Part shown: positions 34,266 through 42,174 of the stretch, one piece after another | Layout of the letters: each line of letters starts with the position of its first letter | How positions within the stretch are numbered: the first letter of the stretch is position 1 | From: Paenibacillus sp. Marseille-Q4541 | Lineage (GTDB): Bacteria > Bacillota > Bacilli > Paenibacillales > Paenibacillaceae | Length of the DNA: 44,601 bases | Assembly: GCF_018310695.1 (NCBI RefSeq) | Contig: NZ_JAGXCY010000036.1 | Coordinates: 1-44,601, forward strand | Reading direction: 5' to 3' | Program-made: the position numbers and the translations under genes | The notes under the pieces: generated by a model | Told to the model about the DNA's origin: nothing | Database searches by the model: none | What the model saw: the letters and a program-made list of their open reading frames with translations, nothing else

Positions 34266-36018
34266 GATCCACATTCTCCTTCCCCTGCAAAGGTAAACTG
34301 ACCTCAATATACGTTCCCTTCCCCACTTCACTCTTTATCGAAAACTGAGCACGATGTCTGTATATTCCTTGCAGTCGTTCCCTGATGTTAAAAAGCGCTG
34401 TCCCCGTTCCTTCCCCGGAAGATACAGGACGCTGACCAAGTTCATCAAGCACAGAAGGTGAAACTCCTTTTCCGTTATCTTCTACCGTAATATATAAGCA
34501 ATCGTTTTGTATCCATGCTTTGACCTCAATCTTGCCTTTGCTTCTTATATGGGTATATCCGTGTCTTATTGCATTCTCTACCAGTGGCTGGATTAAGAAC
34601 GGTGGAATTTGCAGCTCTCTGGCTACAGGATCAATTTCAAAATTCACATCGTATCTGCCAGGAAATCTAGCTTGCTCCAGTGACAAGTAGGCGAGCACAT
34701 ACTCAAGCTCCTTATCCAGGGAAATAAGCATATGCTGTGCTCCCTGCAAATTGCTGCGAAAGAAGATGCCCAGCTCCACTAGTAAACGCCTTGCCTTATC
34801 TGGGTCGGTACGGCACAAAGCAGAGATCGTATTAATCGCATTAAACAAAAAATGAGGGTGCACCTGTGCCTGAAGTGCCTTGATTTTGGCATCCTTTAGC
34901 AGATCACTTTGAGCTTCGGCATCCGCCAGTTCCAACTGAGTCGAGAACAATCTCGCCAATCCTTCAGCCAGTTCCTGCTCCACCTGTCCAAGCATACCCG
35001 CATTCTCAAAATAGAGCTTCAGTGTACCTACGGTTCTTCCATGCACGAGCAAAGGCAGCACAACAGCAGCCCGCAAGCTGCAATGTTCCTGGAAACACTG
35101 GATTTCGGCAGCGGACTTGGCTGTCTTGATCTTGCCCTCCTCAAGCACTTGCCGGGTAAGCTCTGTAGCTAATGTCTGGCCAGCGATGTGATGATCGGAT
35201 GCCGCTCCTACATGAGCGAGCACCTGCCTGTGATCCGTAATTGCTACTGCATTTGCTTCCGTGAGTTCTAGTAAGATCTCGGCTACTTTTCTACAGGATT
35301 CTGGTCCAAGCCCCTGTCTGAAGAAGGGCAAAGTCTGGTCAGCGATATAAAAGGCCTTGTGGGTCTGGAACGCACGAAGCCTCTCTTTCTCGTGCATTAT
35401 TGTACGAATAATGATCATGAATAATAACGTCCCAAAGCCATTAATAAGGATCATTGGCAGTCCGATCGTTTCCACGAGTTCATAGGCCGCATCTTTCGGG
35501 CGCGCTGTAAGAATAATAATGAGCATTTGAACCGCTTCCATAAACATGCCGACCACTGCTGCAAACCAAGGAGAAATAAGCCCTTTTCTCCGGCGGCTTT
35601 TCCCAAGGTAGCCAGCGGCAACCCCTGCAAGTACGGAAGACAGTGCACATGCAACCGCCGTAAACCCCCCAAGCGTCAGCCGATGTAGCCCAGCAAGTAG
35701 CCCTACGCCGAGTCCCACCAGCGGCCCACCCAGAAGCCCTCCGATTCCCACACCCATAATACGGGTGTTCGCAATTGCGTTGTCTTCCGATACTTCCATG
35801 AGCCAGTGCTGTGACACCACATAACCTTCATGTATTTCAATCCCGGTATAGTTACTGATCATACCAAAAATCCCAAACACAGCGACGAGCATCATTTTCC
35901 CAACAAATCCTTTTTCACTATGAAGGACCTGACGGAATATTCTCATTCGAGATAAAAGAAAGGCAACGATCACCAGAATTCCAACACGTTCTACCATTAG
36001 CGGCAAAAGATCAATCAT
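34240..36018 (-). CDS. LytS-family sensor histidine kinase (BtsS-like)
   Basis: Membrane sensor kinase of 592 aa. The N-terminal 5TM/5TMR_LYT region spans about residues 1-205, with the typical glycine-rich MGVGIGGLLGGPLVGLGVGL. A GAF-like domain covers about 225-345. The kinase region has the phosphorylated His in VHPHFLFNAINT (about 385), the N box LVENAIRHG and the G box VEDNGKGV. It overlaps the response-regulator gene. In E. coli the homologous BtsS senses external pyruvate and drives a CstA-family transporter. The same gene neighbourhood here suggests the same role, which is inference. Confidence 0.9.
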   Translation of the reverse strand: MIDLLPLMVERVGILVIVAFLLSRMRIFRQVLHSEKGFVGKMMLVAVFGIFGMISNYTGIEIHEGYVVSQHWLMEVSEDNAIANTRIMGVGIGGLLGGPLVGLGVGLLAGLHRLTLGGFTAVACALSSVLAGVAAGYLGKSRRRKGLISPWFAAVVGMFMEAVQMLIIILTARPKDAAYELVETIGLPMILINGFGTLLFMIIIRTIMHEKERLRAFQTHKAFYIADQTLPFFRQGLGPESCRKVAEILLELTEANAVAITDHRQVLAHVGAASDHHIAGQTLATELTRQVLEEGKIKTAKSAAEIQCFQEHCSLRAAVVLPLLVHGRTVGTLKLYFENAGMLGQVEQELAEGLARLFSTQLELADAEAQSDLLKDAKIKALQAQVHPHFLFNAINTISALCRTDPDKARRLLVELGIFFRSNLQGAQHMLISLDKELEYVLAYLSLEQARFPGRYDVNFEIDPVARELQIPPFLIQPLVENAIRHGYTHIRSKGKIEVKAWIQNDCLYITVEDNGKGVSPSVLDELGQRPVSSGEGTGTALFNIRERLQGIYRHRAQFSIKSEVGKGTYIEVSLPLQGKENVDHVESVCSG

Positions 36019-36120
36019 ATTGGCACCCCTTACCTATATTTGAGGATTACCCTTATCATACAAATAGCCCACGTCTTAGCAAACAAAAAGTTTTATCCCA
36101 TCTTCAAAATAATGAAAAAC

Positions 36121-36152
36121 AAAAAAATCCCCGATGCTCACACACCGGGAAT
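36121..36152 (-). terminator. terminator of the OFA-family MFS gene
   Basis: ATTCCCGGTG pairs with CATCGGGGAT (10 bp with two G-T pairs) on the minus strand and seven Ts follow, shortly after the transporter stop. Confidence 0.85.
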
Positions 36153-36181
36153 CCTTTATCATTCATTCTTTTTATTACTCA

Positions 36182-37438
36182 TTATGCTGTTCGTTTGTAA
36201 GCCTTAAACGGAACGTCCTTCTCTACCTTTTGACTCATTGGAGGACGTAACGTCAAGGCGATCAGTACGGAGAGAATACAAAGCCCTGCGATGACGATAA
36301 AGGTTGGCTTAAAGCCGCCCATCATTGCAGCGATGAACGAACCGGACAGGGCGCCAATACCGAAACCTTGGTAGATCACGCCATAGTTTTTCGTTTGATT
36401 TTTCAGCCCGAAGAAATCACTAACAATGGCAGGAAATACAGTGATGTTGCCGCCAAAACAGAACGCTATGGCTGCTACACAAACAAAGAATAGACCGTAG
36501 TTTAGCGGTACAACGCTGAGTATAAGTGCTGACGTAGCCGTTACTGCCAGTGTACAGCTTACCAGTTTCAGACGGCTGACTTTATCAGACAAAGCGCCGA
36601 GAATAAGTCGGCCTGCTGTATTAAAGATAGCAACAAGCGCTACCGCGTTGGCAGCAGTGGCCGCGTTAAGGTCTGCCAGCTGCATTCCGATATCTTTTAC
36701 GATTCCGATCAAATACAGTCCACTCATACAGGCGGTAAAGAAGACTACAAATAGCAGATACGCTTGTTTCGTGCGAAGCATTTCACTTACCGTGTAATTT
36801 TTCTGTACAGGAACAGCTGCTTTGGACGCTAGCGTCCGTTCTTTATTATTAGCCGAAACCTTTTCTGACTCAATTGGTGCTTCTCTTACAAGCGTAGAAC
36901 CAACCAGAATCATGGCCATAACAATCAATCCCCAGTACAGAAACGCTTGGGAAATTCCAACGGAGTTAATAAGACTACCGTTAATATATTTGAAAACGAG
37001 ACTTCCTGTACCATACGCCCCTACAGAGATTCCTGAAATCAGTCCTTTACGGTCAGGGAACCATTTCATCAGGTTGGATAAGGAAGTAATATATGCCGTC
37101 CCGTCGGCAAAACCGACAATAACACCGGCTAGAATATAGAAGGAAGCAAGCGAACTTGCTTGCGAACTAAGTATGAGTCCAATGCCTAGCAAAACTCCAG
37201 CGGCTGCCGTCAGTTTGCGAAGACCAATTTTCTCTTGTATTTTCCCTGCAAAGAGGGTGGAAAAAGCCAGCGCAAAGCTGGTTATCGAAAATGTAATCGA
37301 GACAGAACTAAGGTCCCATCCAAATTTCTCAACAAGCGGTGAATTAAATAAACTCCATGTATAGATTGTTCCGAGTCCCATCTGCATAATAACGGTGCCA
37401 AGAACAATAAGAAGGCGGTTTGCAGGTTTTCCATTCAT
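36182..37438 (-). CDS. OFA-family MFS transporter (YhjX-like)
   Basis: Carboxylate-type carrier of 418 aa with 12 predicted helices. The N-terminus MGLGTIYTWSLFNSPLVEKFGW and the loop GKIQEKIGLRKLTAAAGVLLG are typical of the oxalate/formate antiporter family, to which E. coli YhjX belongs. The segment SVGAYGTGSLVFKYING is also characteristic. It lies downstream of a second LytS/LytTR pair, and perfect 10-bp repeats stand in its promoter. The transported substrate is inferred to be pyruvate or a related acid because of that regulatory arrangement, not from the protein sequence. Confidence 0.88.
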   Translation of the reverse strand: MNGKPANRLLIVLGTVIMQMGLGTIYTWSLFNSPLVEKFGWDLSSVSITFSITSFALAFSTLFAGKIQEKIGLRKLTAAAGVLLGIGLILSSQASSLASFYILAGVIVGFADGTAYITSLSNLMKWFPDRKGLISGISVGAYGTGSLVFKYINGSLINSVGISQAFLYWGLIVMAMILVGSTLVREAPIESEKVSANNKERTLASKAAVPVQKNYTVSEMLRTKQAYLLFVVFFTACMSGLYLIGIVKDIGMQLADLNAATAANAVALVAIFNTAGRLILGALSDKVSRLKLVSCTLAVTATSALILSVVPLNYGLFFVCVAAIAFCFGGNITVFPAIVSDFFGLKNQTKNYGVIYQGFGIGALSGSFIAAMMGGFKPTFIVIAGLCILSVLIALTLRPPMSQKVEKDVPFKAYKRTA

Positions 37439-37510
37439 GTTCGTTCCTTCTTTCTATCGTTGAATGTAAGTGTACTTGAGCTCTTAACACACCCTCATTG
37501 TAACGCTTAC

Positions 37511-37516
37511 ATTATA
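37511..37516 (-). promoter_or_regulatory. -10 element of the OFA transporter promoter
   Basis: A perfect TATAAT on the minus strand lacks any recognisable -35 at 17 bp, as expected of a promoter that needs an activator bound at the repeats upstream. A near-cre element, one base too short, follows it. Confidence 0.55.
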
Positions 37517-37532
37517 GTTAGAAGGGGGTTTA

Positions 37533-37565
37533 GGAATGAAATAACCCCAATTTGGAATGAAATGC
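37533..37565. promoter_or_regulatory. LytTR-type direct repeat (YpdB-like operator)
   Basis: On the minus strand ATTTCATTCC occurs twice, exactly 21 bp apart. The distal copy extends to GCATTTCATTCC. As I recall it, E. coli YpdB binds GGCATTTCAT repeats separated by 11 bp upstream of yhjX. Framed the same way, these copies are also 11 bp apart. They end about 17 bp before the TATAAT. Confidence 0.75.
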
Positions 37566-37567
37566 AT

Positions 37568-38296
37568 CTACAGGCGCATAAGCTGCCTAAATTCTTTGGC
37601 TTTACTGCGGCTTACAGGAATTTCAGCATCCAGATTGTTTAGCCGAAGCAGATAGGTATTGTTAAACCATGGAACAATCTCCTTGATTTTTTCAGTGTTA
37701 ACGAGATACGAACGATGGCTGCGAAAGAAGGTTTCTTTTGGGAGACGCTCATAAAAATCGCTAATACTTAGATTCATGATGTACTTCTCATTTTTTGTGA
37801 CCACCTCGGTTGTCTTTTCCTGAGCGACCGCGTAATAAATATCATCTGCATCCACGACGATGATCTTTTCATTTTTCCATAAGTTGACCTTGGTAATAGA
37901 AGGAGCATACGGCTCCCGGATCTCTCTATGCCGATCGGCATATGACGTTTCGAGCTTTATCAGCATGGAAGCAATCCGGGGTTCACTATAAGGTTTCAAG
38001 ATATAGTCAAAGGCCTCCACCTCAAAGGCTTCCACGGCATGTTCCTTATAAGCGGTAATAAACACGATGTAAGGCTTTACTGTAAATTTACTAATATTTT
38101 GTGCGAGCAGTACCCCGTCAATAGACGGAATATTGATATCTAGAAACAGGACATCTACTTCCTGATTCTGTAGAAACTTCAGTGCATCAAGACCATCTTC
38201 AAATTCGGCTTCCACCTTGATCTGGCTATGTGTCTCTATTAAATAACGCAGCTCTTGCCGAGCCAATACTTCATCCTCCACGATGATTGCTCTCAT
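37568..38296 (-). CDS. LytTR-family response regulator (YpdB-like)
   Basis: Transcription regulator of 242 aa. The receiver domain has IVEDE near the start, Asp in VLFLDINIP (about 53) and Lys in YILKPY. The C-terminal LytTR domain reads FFRSHRSYLVN, PWFNNTYLLRL and EIPVSRSKAK. Start choice: ATG with AGAGGTG about 7 nt upstream; a GTG one codon earlier overlaps the kinase stop. It is transcribed with the LytS-type kinase and followed by the OFA transporter, its likely target. It is a paralogue of the other LytTR regulator in this window but with a different recognition repeat. Confidence 0.9.
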   Translation of the reverse strand: MRAIIVEDEVLARQELRYLIETHSQIKVEAEFEDGLDALKFLQNQEVDVLFLDINIPSIDGVLLAQNISKFTVKPYIVFITAYKEHAVEAFEVEAFDYILKPYSEPRIASMLIKLETSYADRHREIREPYAPSITKVNLWKNEKIIVVDADDIYYAVAQEKTTEVVTKNEKYIMNLSISDFYERLPKETFFRSHRSYLVNTEKIKEIVPWFNNTYLLRLNNLDAEIPVSRSKAKEFRQLMRL

Positions 38297-38298
38297 CA

Positions 38299-39960
38299 CT
38301 AGACACCTCTTTTTCTTACATCAAAATCAATGCTTGTCCCCTGTTCCCTTCGGTGAATCTGGAGTCCTTCTCCATAGATCAGCTTGACGCGCTGGTGAAC
38401 GTTATAAAGTCCGATTTTGTTATCTGGCATATTGTCGCTATACACGTTCTCAATGACCTCCTGCGCTATCCCTGCTCCCGTATCCGAAATACTGATCCTA
38501 ACGGTTTCTCCGTGATCCTTGACTGCGATTGTCACTTTACCAGGGCCCTTCACTTTCAAAATGCCATGCATAATTGCATTCTCTACAAGCGGCTGAATAA
38601 TCAGACTCGGGATGCGAATCTCTACTTCATCGATATCATATTCCACTTCCAGCCGATCACCGAATCTAGCCTTCTCAATCTCTACGTAGTGTCTTACTTG
38701 CTGAAGCTCTTTACGAATATCAATCATTTCGTCACTAAGCTCCAGGTTATAACGCATATAGCCGGACAAATTTACGATCAACTCCCTCGCCTTATCCGGA
38801 TGAATACGAATGGATGAAGCGATCGCATTCAGTGCATTGAATAAAAAATGCGGATTAATTTTGGTCTGAAGTGCCTTCAGCTCCGCTTTGTTCGCCATTT
38901 CTTTAATTCCTTCCACCCGCGAAACTTCCATTAGGGTAGAGATCATCTGCGATAAACCCACTGCCAGGGCCTGTAAGGAATCTGTAATTTTGTGTGCCTT
39001 TGCATAGTAAATCTTAAGGGCACCAGTCACTTCTCCTTTTTCTTTCAGTGGAATGATGATAAGTGATTTAATAAATGGGTTCGTGTGCGCGGTATCATTA
39101 TTTCGAATCATGATTTCACCGCTTTTGAGCGTATTTTTGGTCTCCTCACTGATGATTTCGTGCCGCTCTTCATAATGTTCTTCCCCTACACCAACATAAG
39201 CCAAGATCTGTTTGGTATCGGTTATAGCAACCGCATCGGCACCAATATCATCCTTGATAATACGGCAGATGGTATGAAGAGAATCCTGGGTGATACTGCG
39301 AAAATAAGGAAGTGTCTTATTGGCGATATCAAGTGACAGCTTAGCCTGCCTGGCAGCAACAAGTTCTTTTTCACCCTCTACACTCTGTACGAGCATCACA
39401 ATCAGGCCTACGCTGACTTGACTCACAATCATAGGAAAGCCAATTCGGGATACGATCTCCACCCCAAGCGAAGTAGGCTCGGCCATTACAATAATCAAGA
39501 TCATCGTTAATGCTTCACACGCCATACCTGCTACAATTCCGACCTTCCATCTGCGTTCGCCGGATGTTATCCGGTAAATATATCCTGATACAAGTCCTGC
39601 TGTAATACTTGTAATAAGACAAGGTACTGAAGTGACACCGCCTATATCAATCAGAAATCGGTGAATTCCAGAAATAATCCCGGTTGCGAGTCCAACCCAA
39701 GGTCCAAACAAAATCCCGCCAGATATAATAGCGATAATGCGCACATTCACAAGTGATCCTTCTACGTTGATTCCGCTATAGGTACCAAATAAGGCAAAAC
39801 CGCTAAAGATCACTGTGGCAAGCAGCAGTTCACGCCATGTTTTGTCCCTTTGCTCAAAAAAGGCTCTAAATCCCGGAATCCGTGTCAGCACAAATAAACA
39901 CATCAGCAAGAGCGCTGCGCGTTCTAGGAGTTGGAGTAACATCAGCAAAGAATTCTGCAT
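38299..39960 (-). CDS. LytS-family sensor histidine kinase (YpdA-like)
   Basis: Membrane sensor kinase of 553 aa. The 5TMR_LYT region spans about residues 1-195 (IISGGILFGPWVGLATGIIS). A GAF-like domain covers about 215-345. The phosphorylated His is in INPHFLFNALNAI (about 373), with N box LVENAIMHG and G box ISDTGAGI. GGGGGAG precedes the ATG. Its own promoter lies about 100 nt upstream. Domain order and size match E. coli YpdA, which responds to pyruvate; ligand identity here is inference. Confidence 0.9.
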   Translation of the reverse strand: MQNSLLMLLQLLERAALLLMCLFVLTRIPGFRAFFEQRDKTWRELLLATVIFSGFALFGTYSGINVEGSLVNVRIIAIISGGILFGPWVGLATGIISGIHRFLIDIGGVTSVPCLITSITAGLVSGYIYRITSGERRWKVGIVAGMACEALTMILIIVMAEPTSLGVEIVSRIGFPMIVSQVSVGLIVMLVQSVEGEKELVAARQAKLSLDIANKTLPYFRSITQDSLHTICRIIKDDIGADAVAITDTKQILAYVGVGEEHYEERHEIISEETKNTLKSGEIMIRNNDTAHTNPFIKSLIIIPLKEKGEVTGALKIYYAKAHKITDSLQALAVGLSQMISTLMEVSRVEGIKEMANKAELKALQTKINPHFLFNALNAIASSIRIHPDKARELIVNLSGYMRYNLELSDEMIDIRKELQQVRHYVEIEKARFGDRLEVEYDIDEVEIRIPSLIIQPLVENAIMHGILKVKGPGKVTIAVKDHGETVRISISDTGAGIAQEVIENVYSDNMPDNKIGLYNVHQRVKLIYGEGLQIHRREQGTSIDFDVRKRGV

Positions 39961-40060
39961 TATTCTCCCCCACTCCCTATATTCCAGTAAGCTTGCAATT
40001 TTTTATCCATAAGGAATCCTCCTTTTACCACTCCATTAGGCCAAATGTAATCTATATTTT

Positions 40061-40088
40061 ATTGTACCACAGGTTCGAATCAGCTTAA
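40061..40088 (-). promoter_or_regulatory. promoter of the second LytS/LytTR pair
   Basis: TTAAGC and TACAAT are 16 bp apart on the minus strand, and the -10 is extended (TGG immediately before). No 21-bp repeats were noticed here. Confidence 0.5.
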
Positions 40089-40332
40089 TTTGGGCCCTTT
40101 CTCTAACAAATGAATCAGAAATCCTATGTAGGATTCCTAAGATCAGACTTATACATCACAAAGCGAATATTCACACAGCAATGAGGAGAATAATAAGAAA
40201 AGAGAGCTGTCACCTTGGCAGCATTCACAAGCTGAAATAAAGTTTATTTTCCCTTTTATGATTAGAACCTTGTTTATGAGGTTATAAAATTCAAAGCGAA
40301 ACGAAAAAACGAATCGAAAGGTAGTGTAAATT
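40089..40332. other. intergenic stretch with two short inverted repeats
   Basis: AATCCTATGTAGGATT (40120-40135) has 7-bp arms and could be an operator. GCTGTCA/TGGCAGC (40206-40222) forms a 7-bp stem without a T run. I see no gene and no convincing promoter for the GlsB-type gene that follows. Confidence 0.35.
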
Positions 40333-40584
40333 ATGGGTTGGTTATGGGCTCTAATTATTGGTGGTATTATTGGTTGGTTAGCAGGTATGATCGTCGGCAA
40401 GGATGTTCCGTTCGGTATTGTTGGTAACATTATTGCTGGTTTTGTAGGAGCTTGGCTGGGTGGCCTTCTGCTCGGAGAATGGGGACCTGAAACAGGTGGA
40501 TTCTTTATCCTGCCAGCATTGATTGGTGCGATCATTCTGGTTGCTATTCTCAGTCTTATTCTTCGCAGCACAAGAAAAGCGTAA
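40333..40584 (+). CDS. GlsB/YeaQ/YmgE family stress-response membrane protein
   Basis: A very hydrophobic 83-aa protein with three membrane segments rich in glycine. The family's GGIIGWLAGMIVG and IVGNIIAGFVGAWLGG are clear, as is the C-terminal LPALIGAIILVAILSLILR. Such proteins, once labelled transglycosylase-associated, are induced by general stress; the biochemical role is unknown. AAAGG lies about 11 nt before the ATG. No sigma-B promoter was recognised. Single gene with a strong terminator. Confidence 0.88.
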   Translation: MGWLWALIIGGIIGWLAGMIVGKDVPFGIVGNIIAGFVGAWLGGLLLGEWGPETGGFFILPALIGAIILVAILSLILRSTRKA

Positions 40585-40661
40585 GAAAGACCCTTTTTAT
40601 CTGAATTGATTAAGATACTCCGTGTGATGTATCACAAAGTGAGCAGATAAGAAAGCTCCAC

Positions 40662-40709
40662 AAAAAAGAAACCCGAGATCTCTGTATAGAGATTTCGGGT
40701 TTCTTTTTG
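40662..40709. terminator. bidirectional terminator between the GlsB-type gene and pcp
   Basis: AAAAAAGAAACCCGA and TCGGGTTTCTTTTT flank an inner ATCTCT/AGAGAT stem with a 4-nt loop. It has tails for both convergent transcripts. Confidence 0.9.
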
Positions 40710-40777
40710 TTATTTATTACTACAGATTACATCCTCTATCTTGAGCATCTAGCAAGACATCTATAACACACATCTTA

Positions 40778-41425
40778 TTAGTGCAGTGAGCCTCCAATGA
40801 TCTTCCTTTCCGGCGTGTCGTTCGCTGAGGCCACTGCTGCAACGAGAAGACCTTGAGTGATGGTATCAAGCCCTAAACTTGGAGCAGTCTTATGTAACAC
40901 CTGCTGGGGAAGGTAAGGGATATGGATGAAACCTCCGCGGAGATGAGAAGCTTCCGTATGTATATAATGCATTAAGCCGTAGAACAAATGGTTACACACA
41001 AAGGTGCCGGCAGAATGAGACACGGCTGCCGGAATACCGGCTGCTATGCACTCCTGAACCATACTTTTAACAGGCAGATTCGAAAAATAAGCGGCGGGGC
41101 CATTTACATCAATCGGCTCATCCACAGGCTGCTGGTTTTGGTTATCCGGTATCCGTGCATCATTTAAGTTAATGGCAACAAGCTCTGGGGTGAGCTGAGC
41201 TCTCCCGCCTGCCTGCCCTACGCAAATGACGATATCGGGCTCTTCTTTTTGAATAACCTTGGTCAACACCGATATAGATTCATGAAATACAGTGGGGATT
41301 TCATAGCTCACCATGAAGATTCCTTCCGCTATGCGTCCGTTTAGCTGCTTCACTGCCTCTAGTGATGGATTCATGCTTTCCCCACCAAAGGGATCAAACC
41401 CAGTAAGTAGCACCTTTTTACTCAT
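40778..41425 (-). CDS. pcp: pyroglutamyl-peptidase I
   Basis: Cysteine peptidase removing N-terminal pyroglutamate, 215 aa, cytosolic. The catalytic triad is fully visible at the canonical numbers: Glu81 (LTPELVAINL), Cys144 (GTFVCNHLFYG) and His168 (GGFIHIP). The N-terminal VLLTGFDPFGGE is diagnostic. Start choice: ATG with AGGAGGGG about 7 nt upstream, which gives exactly the family length; the 29-codon longer frame runs back into the ABC permease gene. It lies 23 nt after that gene and may be co-transcribed, though no functional link is evident. Confidence 0.95.
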   Translation of the reverse strand: MSKKVLLTGFDPFGGESMNPSLEAVKQLNGRIAEGIFMVSYEIPTVFHESISVLTKVIQKEEPDIVICVGQAGGRAQLTPELVAINLNDARIPDNQNQQPVDEPIDVNGPAAYFSNLPVKSMVQECIAAGIPAAVSHSAGTFVCNHLFYGLMHYIHTEASHLRGGFIHIPYLPQQVLHKTAPSLGLDTITQGLLVAAVASANDTPERKIIGGSLH

Positions 41426-41448
41426 TTCTGTACCCCTCCTGCTGATTT

Positions 41449-42174
41449 CTACTTGTCGAAACGTCTGCGACTGTACATCAGTGCTGCGGCTGCAATAGAA
41501 GCAATCATCCATACGATAGAAATAATAAGGTCTCCCATCGATTCGCCCAAGCCCTGTCCTAATGCCATGCCATTCAGCATATCCATAAACTTCTGTGTAG
41601 GAAGGATGCTTACCACCTGTACCAGCATCTCATTATTCAGCATAGGAGCAAACATCGGTGCCATAACAAAGATCAGCAGTACCGGCAAACCTATAATAGA
41701 AGACTCCTGTACAGTCCGAGAGAGCAGCCCGATAATAAGTCCAAATGCCAAAAACATAATGAGGTTAATGAGTATAAACAGGGCAAGAACAGTTAGATTT
41801 ACATTTGGAAGTTCACTCGCCATGATGGAGAAAACAATAGCAATGACCGTAAGTACGCCTGTTAGAAAGCTTTTACCAAGCAATATTTCGAGCGTACTCG
41901 CTGGGGATAACATAAGCGCACGCAAAGTATGTTTTTCTTTTTCCTCAGCGATCATCATGGCTAGAACAAAGGCACCCGTCATAGATAATGCCATAAGGAT
42001 CGGGAAACTGAGCATTAAAACATTTTCGCTGGCTGTCCGGTCAGTACCCATTCTTGCAAACAAGAAAGCAAACACAATAGGAAAGGCTGTCATCGTTAAA
42101 ACTTGCGGATTTCGAATGCTGTCTTTCCATTCCTTTTGAATAATCGCCTGAAATCTTTTCATTGAAAATGTCAT
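41449..42174 (-). CDS. ABC-2 type transporter permease
   Basis: Exporter membrane subunit of 241 aa with about six helices. The N-terminal RFQAIIQKEWKDSIRNPQVL helix preceding the first membrane segment is typical of ABC-2 permeases. The cytoplasmic loop EEKEKHTLRALMLSPAS, which couples to the ATPase, is also typical. Its ATG overlaps the ATPase stop by 4 nt, and GGGAGGG lies 9 nt upstream. With the adjacent ATPase it should form an export or resistance pump. The substrate is unknown; the neighbouring ABC-LytTR protein is the likely regulator. Confidence 0.9.
   Translation of the reverse strand: MTFSMKRFQAIIQKEWKDSIRNPQVLTMTAFPIVFAFLFARMGTDRTASENVLMLSFPILMALSMTGAFVLAMMIAEEKEKHTLRALMLSPASTLEILLGKSFLTGVLTVIAIVFSIMASELPNVNLTVLALFILINLIMFLAFGLIIGLLSRTVQESSIIGLPVLLIFVMAPMFAPMLNNEMLVQVVSILPTQKFMDMLNGMALGQGLGESMGDLIISIVWMIASIAAAALMYSRRRFDK

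Noticed and set aside
37499..37511. cre box at the OFA carrier promoter (TGTAACGCTTACA)
   Set aside because: The arms match but the centre is one base too short, so CcpA binding is doubtful; mentioned only as a near match.
41453..42139. 228-aa plus-strand frame
   Set aside because: It is the antisense shadow of the ABC-2 permease gene, with no ribosome-binding site and no family resemblance.
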